NCBI GenBank assembly: GCA_039545315.1
Contig: BCIM01000017.1
Span: forward strand, 149,760 to 213,759
Source of the DNA: Kondoa malvinella
Taxonomy: Eukaryota > Basidiomycota > Agaricostilbomycetes > Agaricostilbales > Kondoaceae
Length of the DNA stretch: 64,000 nucleotides
Direction of reading: 5' to 3'
The notes under the pieces are model-generated. The model worked only from the letters and a program-made list of their open reading frames with translations. It was not told where the DNA came from and did not search any database. This document shows positions 13,296 through 24,287 of this stretch, piece after piece. How positions within the stretch are numbered: the stretch's first letter is position 1; the number at the start of each line of letters is the position of its first letter. The position numbers were made by a program, and so were the translations under genes.

Positions 13296-13537
13296 GCTGT
13301 TCAGTCTGCCGCATGATGGAAAGATGTACTTCTGCAAGCTATCGCATTGTGCATGGCATTGACGCTCTTTGACCCTTCAGTTATTACCTTCCTTCACTAT
13401 TGCTCTTCAACGCAGACGACACTGAAGTTTAGCCTATACTTGGATCAGCGCGTCGTTCCCGTTTGTTTATCACTTGCGTTTAGTCACTGGCGACTTTTTT
13501 TTCAGGCGTGCGCTTCTTGCTCCACTACAGCCAAACA

Positions 13538-14888
13538 ATGTCTAACGGAATGAGAGCAGTCGTAGTGCAACATGATAGATCAGTCAAAGTCGAGCAAAGA
13601 CCTGTACCTGCGCTCAAAGGTGCGCTTCTGTCCGCGAAAGTTGTGGGCCATACAGCTCACACGGTCGTAGATGACGAGGTTCTTGTCAAGCTGGTAGCAA
13701 TTGGTCAGAACCCGACGGATCAGAAGCATGCAGGTGAGCTCGTACTGCTTTCGCAAACAACGGCCCTAAACTTGGAAGCAAGACTTTATTGCTGAACCAG
13801 GGCACATTTCTGGCTGTGACGGCGCTGGTATCATTGAACAGAAGGGTGATTCTGTCCCAGACTCTGTCAACCTGGGCTCTCGTGTCCTGTTCTTCACGCG
13901 GTAAGCTTGTTCGATTCGATGCTGCACATGCTGATGACATGAGAATAGAGGAGGCGTCAGCAAAGACCATGGAGCGTTCGCCGAGTACTGCAACCTCCCA
14001 TGGCAGTCTTGCGGGTGAGTGTCATGCTACTCATAGATCGCTGCTGTGCTGACAACAATGTAGCATCATCCCAGACAACCTGACGTTCGAACAAGCCGCT
14101 ACCATCCCTATTCCCTTCTTCACCGCTGTTCAAGCTCTGTTCCTGCGTCTTGAGCTACAAGAACCCACACCAGACAGGTCATTGCCATTGAAGAACAATG
14201 GCGAATGGGTTCTCGTCTGGTCTGGCGCTTCTTCCGTCGGGCAGTACGCCGTACAGCTCTTGCACTTGGCAGGCTACAAAGTTGTCACTACTGCTTCGGA
14301 AGCAAACTGGCCTTTGTTGAAGAGCTATGGAGCGGATGCGTGCTTTGATTACAAGGATGAGAAAGTGTCTGAGAAAATCAAGGAAGCTACTGGTGACTCG
14401 CTGAAATATGCTCTTGACTGGTAAGCCGATAATAACACTACCCTGTCGAGCCTACTCATGAGCTGGACAGTGTGCTATCGGAAGACTCGCCAGCCAAAGT
14501 AGCCAACTCGATGGGCAAATCTGGAGGTACTACCGTCTGCATTTTACCTTGCGATCAAAGCAAGCTCCCTCGCAAAGATGTCAAGATCATCGAAACTCTA
14601 CTCTACACCGCTATGGATGTAAGTCCCCTTTCTCCTGCGATCGGTGACTTTATACTGAACCTAGTACAGGGCAAGGACGCTTCGTTTGCGACTTGGCAAG
14701 TGAAAGCTGGACCAAAAGACAGAGAACACCACGTCGAATGGCTTAAGCATGCTACCAAATTGTTTGGCGCGGGACATTTCAAGACTTTGCCTATTGAAAA
14801 CATGGGCGGTCTGGATGACGTCGAAGCTGGTTTCCAGAAGATGAGGGATGGCAAAGTCAAAGCTCAGAAGCTGGTCTACACCGTTTAA
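13538..14888 (+). CDS. Zinc-type alcohol dehydrogenase-like / enoyl or quinone reductase (MDR)
   Basis: Medium-chain dehydrogenase/reductase of the fungal TOXD/quinone-oxidoreductase group, NADPH-dependent; substrate unknown. The ATG at 13538 gives MSNGMRAVVVQH, then after intron DDEVLVKLVAIGQNPTDQKH, followed by the GroES-like region PGHISGCDGAGII and PDSVNLGSRVLFF. The Rossmann part reads WVLVWSGASSVGQYAVQLL, then GADACFDYKDEKV. The C-terminus has KTLPIENMGGLDDVEAGF and ends QKLVYTV. No four-cysteine structural zinc site is visible, as usual for the quinone reductase branch. At least five short introns. Confidence 0.92.
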
Positions 14889-15354
14889 GGAAACAGATCG
14901 AAATGCAGATGTAGATAGAACCATGCAAGCCCGTTAAGCGTGAAACGAGCGAGCAGCCCTGCGTCGTCGCGCGCTACGCTCTGCCGGGCCCGAAAATGAA
15001 ACCACAACACAAAGTGAAAGACACAGCAGCGAGATAGACACAGACATGAGCATGGCTAGGAAAGATCCGGAATTGCAAAGTGGGCGCCGACGAAGCAGAT
15101 AGAACACAACGAAGCGGAGCAGACACTGCAAGCGAGAAGAACAGAATGACCAGATGCTTCATGACGCCATGCATTCAACCAAACAAATCAAACAAGCGAA
15201 AAACCCGGCTTCCTTAATCATTCCCTCAACGCTTGACGAACTGCAGTAAAGTAGTCGAGAAGCAGCATAGAGGAGAAGAAGAAGGTGTGCGTGCGAGGCG
15301 TGGTCGGCAGATTTGTTGCGTGTAATTTGTGTTGGTAGTCCGAACAGAAAGCGT
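14889..15354. other. Convergent 3' region
   Basis: 466 bp between the stops of the MDR gene (+) and RPL10A (-). I see no coding support, only short purine-rich stretches. It should hold both 3' UTRs. Confidence 0.5.
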
Positions 15355-16404
15355 TTAGAAGAGACGGCGAGCTAAACAACGAGTCAAATGTGGGTTTCTA
15401 GTAAAAAGGAAAGAGGACAAACGTGTGCCCATGGTGCTCTTCAAGTGGAGAGAGCCGACGTTTTGCCAGTTCTTCTTGAGCAGAGAGACCAAGAAGTTGA
15501 TGGACATCATGGTGTTGGCCAAGAGCGCATCAGAGGTCATGTCAATGTGACCGACGGCGACACCCATGCATAGGACCTGTCAACCAGGTGTCAACTGATA
15601 TTCAATGAATAGAACGCTGAAAGTGGACTGACCTTCTTGAGCTGGAACTTGATGGTGGACTTGACGTCGGTGACCTTGTTGGCCAAGTCTTCGGCGTGCG
15701 AGATGGGAGTGGGGAACTTGCCGGCCTTGGATAGACCGGGACCCAAGAGACGAGGGATTTGCTTGACTGTAGGTGAAAAGGAAGATTCTCAGACCAATGG
15801 GGTCAGACTATCACTCAAGCACCTACTCAAAGCGTCTGAAGCCATGAAGGCATCGTACTTCTTGGCTAGCTTCTGTAGACATCAAAATCCGACCAATCAG
15901 GTACAATCTCAGCGCCTGAAGACAATTGCATACCTTGACGAGCTTTTTGTTCTTGTTGAGCTTCTTCAAGTCATCAACAGACATGTACTCTATGGACGAG
16001 CGTTTAGGTGAGCAACAGCTTGTCGCACATCCAACGATCCGACCCACCGAGTTCAATCAACTTTGCTCTGTCAATGTCGGCAGCATCAGCCAAGATGCAG
16101 ATAGACATTCTCGGGCGAGGGACATGAGGCAGTTTGATGGTGCCAGAGAAACGCTTGTCTCTTTGAGGGTCATAGTTCTTCAAACCGATTTGAAGTTCAA
16201 CAGTTTCGATAAAGTTTCTCTTTTTCGTCTTGGAACCTTCTAACAGTTCGTTGATTTCTCCTCGCACGCTTGACGCTGAAAGTTTGCTGTTGGCGACGAA
16301 CATCATGCATCAGCTGAGATCCTCTCTGGAAGTAGACACGAGGGTATCATGCAGCAGGTGCATGGGTATACATAGAGCTGTAGGAAAGGGGTTATTCACC
16401 TCAT
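15355..16404 (-). CDS. rpl10a: 60S ribosomal protein uL1 (RPL10A)
   Basis: Large-subunit ribosomal protein forming the L1 stalk. Conserved blocks run [86 protein letters not shown], then [20 protein letters not shown] sequence and [48 protein letters not shown]. The start is best placed at 16402-16404: the first exon is only ATGAG (16400-16404), followed by a 113-nt intron (16287-16399), giving M-SKLSASS. A direct start at the in-frame ATG near 16306 would instead add MMFVAN. The last intron is 15372-15422. Long first introns after a tiny exon are common in fungal ribosomal protein genes. Confidence 0.97.
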
Positions 16405-16669
16405 CTTGTTCTTGAGTCGCTTTGAGGGAAGAGACGATTTGCCGAAAGTTCAATTTTCTCGGCAAGGGAAAAATTCGACAAGTGGGTCCGAAAAGTGAAT
16501 TTTACAACGCTTCAATTATGCTAGGACAGTGCTCTATAGTACAAGTATTACATATAGCTCTAGGCTCTCGATTTACAAGATCGTCGAAAGTCTTCTTGCG
16601 CCAGTGTTTGCGGATTGAGGCGGCAATCGCGTCTGGAAGGCTTGAACCTTTTCGCGCAGTGAAGACAGA
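16405..16669 (-). promoter_or_regulatory. Probable RPL10A promoter
   Basis: 265 bp between the RPL10A start and the KAE1 stop, both minus strand. No gene fits. No clear TATA box or known ribosomal protein gene element was found by eye; the role is inferred from position. Confidence 0.4.
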
Positions 16670-18166
<1,497 letters not shown>

Positions 18167-18322
18167 GGTAAGAACCGACGGTGGATCAAAGATCAAAATA
18201 GCATGAGGACAGCCAAAATGCGTATGCGTTGCCTCAACCACAAGAGATATCGAGTCTGATCACGTATTGCCTTAGCCCTCCCTGCGGCGCTCCCACCAGC
18301 ATTGCACCTTGAACATCATGCC

Positions 18323-19993
18323 TCACACCACCTCGTTTACACCGACAGCTTCATATCCACCCTGCTTTGCTTGAGGCCGATCAGGCATAAGGTAAAAGAT
18401 GCCAGCGACCAGCATAGCACAAGCCATCATCAAGAACGGCAACGGGCCTAATCCATACTTGTCGGCGAAGATCCCATAGGCCTGCTTGTACATTAGACAA
18501 GGTTGTGGTCTAGATAGAGGACTTGCGTATGGTATAGTCAATGCTCCAATGAAACCGCTTGTCAAGGTGAAGCTCATGCAGGTGCTTGTCATGCCGGGAT
18601 CGAGGTGCGAAACAGTCAAGGAGAGCAGTGAGGGAATAGTGGGACCCTGTATACAATATGAGCTAAAGCAAGCGCTGACACAATGTTGCTTACCCACAAG
18701 AAGCCAAGACTGAAGAGTGCAATGGCCAATATAAGAGGAACTTTGGTGAGGTAGACCACAAGAAGGCAAAAGCAGATGCCAGTATGGCGGACCAGTGGTA
18801 CGTTCTGAGGCCGCATTGCCAATTTACGCCATCTGTTTTGAACTGCTGGATGTTGCCAGCGAAGTACAGGATCGCTGACGAAAGAAGGTAAGATGCGAGA
18901 TGTCGCGACCCCCATCGAGCTACAATGCATGAGCTTCATGTTGCAAAGTATGTCAGGTGGCACTCACACTGAGGCGGACAAATATCGTGCAGTAGCAGCA
19001 TTCAAGCTTTTACCGACGAGGAAATAATCGGGCGCCCATTCGAAGAAGAGAAACATGAAGGATAGCTATTGCAAAGTAAGCCAGAAGCAAATACAAGGCG
19101 CAACACTGACAGCAAAGTAGCAAGCCACGCCAGCTGTCTGTACGACTGGATTGCGCAGCATGTCTATGATTTGCTTGCCATGCGAAGTGACTTCTGTAAG
19201 ATAGCTCAGATTCGAGCTGTCGACGATGGAGAAGTAACTTTCCATTGCTAGACTTGGTTGAAGTGACGCCTTCCAGCTTGAGCCATTGGAACACCATCAT
19301 CGGAACAGAGCCAACGGCAACCAGCCAATAGTAGAGCTGCAGACGATTAGACAAAATGTACAGAGCAACGATCCGCAGCATACATTCCATTGCCAACCCA
19401 TCTGGACAAAAAAGCCGATGCTATAGCGCCGTTAGCGGGCCTTACAGGCTTGAAGAAGCGACCTCACATAGCAGGTGCACACATTGCTCCAAGATGAGAT
19501 GTTCCCCACAGCAAAGAAAGCGTTTGAGCATCGCTATTCAAATGCTCGCCCAAAGTGGACGCCGTCACTTCAACAAAGCCGCCCGACATTGTTATACCAA
19601 AAGTCGACAACCAAACAAGCGGGAAGGGCGGAACCAGGGCAAGCAGCGAGCCGAGCAATAGCCACATACCGCATGCTATCATGAGTGTTGTGCGAATGCC
19701 AGCAGCTCTTATCACAAAGCTGATGGCCAAACTTCCGAACATCTAGCCAGTGTGATCAGAATGAAGTGTGAGCAACAAAAGGGCAGCCCAACAAAGCCCA
19801 GGGCGTGCGGTAGGACGAGTATAGAGACTTCAGCTGTCGACAGCGCGTATGCATGTTGGATCGATGGCAGGTTAGGGCCCAGCGAAGCCTCGCAACCGCC
19901 CATAAAGGCCATCAGACAGCATAAGTAGATGAGATAGAGCGTGTCAGTCGGTTGATAATTGGCCGCGATATCCACGGGGCTCGCATAGGCCAT
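18323..19993 (-). CDS. MFS transporter
   Basis: Major facilitator with about 12 spans, substrate unknown. The start codon at 19991-19993 gives MAYASPVDIAANYQPTDTLY, then the first span LIYLCCLMAFMGGCEASLGP. Further spans include MFGSLAISFVIRAAGIRTTL (with the R-A-G-I-R loop at the end of TM2/3) and GPLPFLMMACAMLVAGIFY at the end. The C-terminal tail is short (RPQAKQGGYEAVGVNEVV). The pattern of an early acidic GCEASLGPN and the LGEHLN region resembles fungal sugar-permease-like (FucP/Bsc6-type) members, but I cannot assign a substrate. Multiple short introns. It is 3' to KAE1 on the same strand, 156 bp apart. Confidence 0.88.
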
Positions 19994-20061
19994 ACGAGCA
20001 AAGAACGAGAGGGAAGATCAAAGAAACGACGCGAGACAGTTGACGGTGAATTGTACGTCCT

Positions 20062-20492
20062 ATGAAAACTATGCTCCAGTATACATTGCATGATCAAGTA
20101 GCCAGCAGCGCACCGTACGAGTTTGAAGTAGTTTTTTAAATGTGTGTGATGGTATAGGGCAAGGGACTTCTTGCAGCAAACAGGTTCTGTTTGATTGGGC
20201 TGTCTAATTGGCTGTCTGTTTTGCAGTTTCCTCAATCTACATCTGTCCGCCCACTCGAGGATGCATTCATAGAAGACTATCCTCAATTTATCGACGGATC
20301 GCTTAGGAAGTCAGGAGTCGCTAAAAGTCAAACAGGCACTGCGTGCTTGCTGCTCTTGCAGAGCGCATAAAGACCGAGGCTGGTCTGTCTGTATACAGAG
20401 ATGGCAAAGCTGACTTTTCGACAATCAGCTCGACGAAGAAGACTGAGGCTGCAGCACTTCGGCAAGGACAAGAAGCTCAAAGTTCCAGCTAA
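20062..20492 (+). CDS. Hypothetical 98-residue protein, three exons
   Basis: No family recognised. Exons 20062-20127, 20227-20326 and 20362-20492 leave one open frame. It starts MKTMLQYTLHDQ, joins YEFE to FPQSTSVRPLEDAF across a 99-nt intron, continues IEDYPQFIDGSLRKSGVAK and ends with a Lys/Ser/Glu/Gln-rich tail (STKKTEAAALRQ... QSSS). The second intron is only 35 nt, shorter than the local norm, so that junction needs checking. The terminal 40 residues look charged and helical. It converges on the minus-strand gene ending at 20597. Confidence 0.55.
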
Positions 20493-20596
20493 GCGCCTCG
20501 AGTGGTGTGAGCCTCGCTCGATCAAGAGCTTGAGCGCAGCATGCTTGTAGCCCGAAATCCTTCCTGCCAGTGTAGAGCTTTTGAGACTGCTTTGCA

Positions 20597-21192
20597 TTAA
20601 TAGAGGTTGTCGCCCATCGCTCTTGTGCCACTACCTTGAGGAAGAAGAAACGAATTCGTGAAGTCAAGAGATTTTTTAGCCCTATGGAGATGCAATGAGC
20701 ACATCGATCCGTCTGGCAGTCTGACCTGTTGCGCTCACTCATCGAAACATTTGATGAAGGAGATCCTTTTACTGAGTACTGAAAGGAAGCACCAGCAGAG
20801 TATGATGTAGAGGGTAGACGAGAAGTTCTGAAACACTTGCAGCACACATGTCAGACGAGTATCCGGGCGAATCGATAAGCAAGAATCGGATTTCGTGCTG
20901 GAGGTGGTGACTCCACAGCGAAATCCAGTGGGCTGAATGCCTTCTGGTCTTCGACTTCTCCAATACTTCTCCAATGCTTGTTCTTTTGTTGTTCTTCGGT
21001 CGAAACGTGCAATGCTTTTTGATGTTAGGGTAGGAAAATTCAAGAAGCGGCAGGTTCCAAAGTACTGACGAACTACCGGACAGTTGAGCTATGGTAGCGA
21101 AGAGGAGTTAGGACGAGAAGTCACCGACCGAGATCGATCTTTCCCAAGAAATCACTTGAAGACGAGATTGCCTGACTCCTAGTGCGTCCCAT
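20597..21192 (-). CDS. Hypothetical 135-residue protein, four exons
   Basis: No family recognised. Exons (minus order) 21125-21192, 20917-21072, 20773-20827 and 20597-20725 sum to exactly 136 codons. Introns are 52, 89 and 47 nt. It starts MGRTRSQAISSSSDFLGK, has a basic middle (CTFRPKNNKRTS, KSKTRRHSAHW) and a C-terminal part with alternating hydrophobics (SAGASFQYSVRLPDG, SLHLHRAKKSLDFTNSFLL). Its ATG (21190-21192) lies inside the end of the HNH-like gene, so 14 nt overlap on the same strand. Alternative frames over this stretch also give ORFs but do not join coherently across the introns. Confidence 0.55.
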
Positions 21193-22614
21193 TCCGATGT
21201 CGGGCCCGCTTGGCCTTGGCCCTTGAATCCCTTTTCTCTTGTTGCTCCAATTGATAAGCTAGAATCGGATCCATTCCTTTCATCTCCTCTTCCCTCCGCT
21301 CCATCTCAACCTGCAAAAACATTTTATCTCCCACTTTTTCTAACGCTCTTGCGACATTGTCATTGCAGGTACCTGACCAGACAGGCTCAATTGAATTGTC
21401 TGTGATGGAGGTTGTTGATGCATGATCGGTTTCTAGCGAGTCTTTGCTTGCTCCACTCTGGATAGATGCGGGAGATCTTTCCGGGATAGTGTCTTCGCAA
21501 GGTACACCAAGAGTAGAGCTGGCAAGAAGTTCAAGCCATTCATCAACTGGATGACCAAGATAATCTGCATCGTCAATTATTCGCTGCGCTGGTGATGAAC
21601 TGCTAGTATCATGTGATCTTGTAGTGGTGATACGCCCATCGGGCAGTGCATTTGTGTAAGCTCTTTGGGCCGGCAGAGGAGCAGGAGTAATTTCTGCAGG
21701 TAACGCCAGAGGTCGAGTATTGCCCAACGGGTCATCCACAGCCGAGTTCCAGAGTTCGTGAAGGTACAGAGCTAATTCGATTCGATTTCGCAGATCCGGT
21801 CGCTGGGAATAATACTGCTTTTTAAGTGCCACCTTATCCACGATTTGTTCGACGACAAAAAAGAGAGAAAGTCGAGCTCGGACACGGATGGAAGGTCGAG
21901 AGGGAACGATTTGGCCAGAGCTCGATGAGGTATACTGGTAGATGACTTCTGGTATGACGGCTCTTAGGTGGTTCACAAAGTCATAGTCTTTTATCTGTTA
22001 CTGGACTTCAGCGGATGATCGTAGCTTTTTGACATGACGAAAAGGAACAAGAACTGACGGGCAGATCGGAATCAAAGTCGTACGCGACAGGGTGCGTCCT
22101 CAATCGTTGCGGAGGTATTAAGGAGGCTCGATAGGCTCTATCTGCTTCTTCTGCCAACGCAACGCGAGACATGTCCTCGAAGGCAGGTAGAAGAACAGCT
22201 GGTGCAGTGTCGTCGAGACGGGCATGGTCTGTTCCGCACACTGAAATAGAGATTTAAAATGTACCAGAATGGCATGGAGGGAGAGTACTGACAGATGAAC
22301 AGGTTCTGCTGACAATCATGCGCATCCGCAAAGTCCATGAATCTATTGAGGCGCAACACTTCGCCAGAAGAGACCAGGTTGAAGCTACGCCAACCTTCGA
22401 CCTGTAGATTGATAGCGAAACATGAGAATTGTGGGATTCTGAAGTTCCCTGGTGCACGACTGACCTTTCGGTAGAAACCAACATGATCAACAAGATGGCA
22501 GACCTGCTGCACTTTGGGAGATGCGAGCACACCACAGACAGCACATGATCCATCTCTTGCGTTGATATGCTGCTTGACTGCCACATTGGTGCTTCTGGAT
22601 GCTCCGGATGACAT
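21179..22614 (-). CDS. HNH-nuclease-like domain protein
   Basis: Probably a member of the fungal HNH nuclease-domain family (PF13391-like), function unknown. The start codon is at 22612-22614. The N-terminal third has a Cys pair and His in an HNH-like arrangement: DGSCAVCGVLASPKVQQVCH, then NRFMDFADAHDCQQNLFIC and, after an intron, CGTDHARLDDTAPAVLL, comparable to the C-x-x-x-C / D..N..L..D.H.LFD layout. The C-terminal 260 residues (21179-21976) are long, Ser/Thr-rich in the middle (DGRITTTRSHDTSSSSPAQR) and end in a basic coiled stretch (EKRDSRAKAKRARHRNGTH). Introns after FYRK, FIC and SDLP. The active-site reading is uncertain, so I would not claim nuclease activity. Stop at 21179-21181. 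Confidence 0.62.
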
Positions 22615-23274
22615 TGGCCGCTCGAACTGAGTTCAGTTCTACAAGCGATGGTCCACAGGGTTGCGCAGCTGCTAAGTTACGACTCGAAGAGAGGATAGCC
22701 TGTCGTTATGCACCCGGAGGTTTTATCTGATTGCTTGCTTTCTTCTTCAGGATAACCCAATACGAGCAACTCATTCAAGTTAAAATGGCGCTGACTACGC
22801 TATCGACATATGCGTATGGACGGCGATGAGGAAGAAGTCGCAGGTTGATTGAAATGTGGTCAAAGAGAAGAGGAGAGTCCGTTTGGCAGTGCCTTCAAGC
22901 GGGTCCTAGGAACGCGGTATCGGTCGTCGCAGCCCCTGGTATAGGCTCTCGTTCGCCGGAGCTCAAAGTCGTCTGACGCCTGGTCTTGTTTCTGCGAAAG
23001 TCCGATGCTCGTTAACGTTGCTCGTTCCATTCCGATGCTTTGTCTAGCTCTGGTCTCTTCGGTCCTCGCTTCAGAAAGCCAATTCTGGCCGCGACAGGAT
23101 GGACTGCTGCCCAGTAGTAGGCTTTCGCACACTTGAATCGTCTTCCCTTTATCCCATCGAGTCTCCGGCAGAAGAATTGCTCTGAATCTATGGGGCCTCT
23201 TCTTTCATACGTACTTCCATCTCTCAGTTCATACGAGCAGCATCTTCTCCTACCATACATCACATAGAGCGAGG
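22615..23274. other. Intergenic, no gene seen
   Basis: 660 bp between divergent genes (HNH-like minus, 103-residue gene plus). Two overlapping minus ORFs (22860-23132, 23012-23263) lack motifs and convincing splice sites. Likely a bidirectional promoter region. Confidence 0.4.
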
Positions 23275-23586
23275 ATGGTCTTTAATCTTGAGGACTTGAC
23301 TTCGGCCAAAGCCAAAGCTTTGGACAAAACTTTCGAGTCGGACAAAGCCGTCGATCTGAAAGCTCAGCTGGCTCATACGAATACTCATAATCCCACTCAA
23401 ATGACCACGGTCGCTGGAATAGGCAATTGGAGCGATAAAGACCTGCAGATCTTTCATCGAGAGCATCCTGAGCTGTTCCATGCATTCCATGGCGCCGCCC
23501 TTCGGCAGTTGGATAAGACGTCGCAAGCTCGCTTGAAACAGAATTTGTCGTCCCAGCCCAGTCGACCAGCGCAATCAGCGGACTGA
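23275..23586 (+). CDS. Hypothetical 103-residue hydrophilic protein
   Basis: No family recognised. Uninterrupted ORF from ATG 23275; begins MVFNLEDLTSAKAKALDKTF, contains GIGNWSDKDLQIFHREH and ends Ser/Gln-rich (SSQPSRPAQSAD). Charged, no membrane span. Its last 60 bases overlap another plus frame that also reads like coding, and a coherent spliced gene lies just downstream, so the annotated stop might be replaced by a splice in the real transcript. A long ORF on the opposite strand (23282-23827) is the antisense shadow of these frames. Confidence 0.5.
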   Translation: MVFNLEDLTSAKAKALDKTFESDKAVDLKAQLAHTNTHNPTQMTTVAGIGNWSDKDLQIFHREHPELFHAFHGAALRQLDKTSQARLKQNLSSQPSRPAQSAD

Positions 23587-23750
23587 GCCAGAATCTTGTC
23601 AATTTATCAAAGAGCCCGGATAGCCCATCGTAGAGAGTTGATGACCATGACTGGCGGCCTCCCACGAAGGTATATAGGCGAGGTAGGCAAGTCTTGTGAA
23701 TCCGCACTGCCGAACTGACGCTAGCGCAGATCAGAGGGGAGCTAATTACT

Positions 23751-24237
23751 ATGGAAGCGACGTGGGAGGCTATTATATTTATGTTGGAGCATGGCTGGCA
23801 GGCTTCCGAAGTCCAGAGAAAAAGCATGAAATTTGCAGCAAAAGTACGTCACCTTGTGCAGAGCAGAGCTTTTAAGAGGTGAATCTCATTTGTCCAGATC
23901 GACACCTTACAGCTCAAGCTTAAAGTATGCTGAGAGCTCTCGCCCAGGACTAGACTGATCTCGCATTCAGGCTACACACAAGTCACTGGAATCTGAAAGC
24001 ATTCCGGGTGTTGAGGCAAGTATTGTATTGTCTAGTCGAAAGACGTACTCAAACTTGCGTGATTAGGGTGCTATGGAACTGCCATCATCGGAACAGTGGC
24101 CATGCATACAGAGTGTGAATAAAGTCAGTCGCTCTATTCTGCAGAATGTATTTGCCTCAAGTATATCCTTCCAGCTTGTTGCTGGACTTGAGCATTGGAA
24201 AAAGATGGCCGAGTGGCTAGGAGGCATGCGAGAATAG
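23751..24237 (+). CDS. Hypothetical small protein, five exons
   Basis: No family recognised. From ATG 23751 the exons 23751-23843, 23898-23924, 23971-24015, 24067-24123 and 24175-24237 give 94 residues in one frame: MEATWEAIIFMLEHGWQASE, IDTLQLKLK, ATHKSLESESIPGVE, GAMELPSSEQWPCIQSVNK, LVAGLEHWKKMAEWLGGMRE. It looks helical and possibly a coiled coil. Intron 24016-24066 has a GC donor (GAG|GCAAGT). A further exon upstream is likely: 23730 joined to about 23620-23669 across intron 23670-23729 reads RVDDHDWRPPTK-IRGELIT in frame, so the real start may be earlier and could belong with the preceding ORF. Confidence 0.6.
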
Positions 24238-24287
24238 CAGCAGACAGTAGTACTTCATGACAATTTCCATTCAATGTACAGCTAGAA

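Noticed and set aside
20328..20847. Overlapping minus ORFs 20328-20597 and 20425-20847
   Set aside because: Different frames over the same gene or its 3' flank; only the spliced frame 20597-21192 joins consistently.
23282..23827. 181-codon ORF on the minus strand
   Set aside because: It is the antisense of plus-strand coding frames, starts with a weak context and shows no domain or splice sites.
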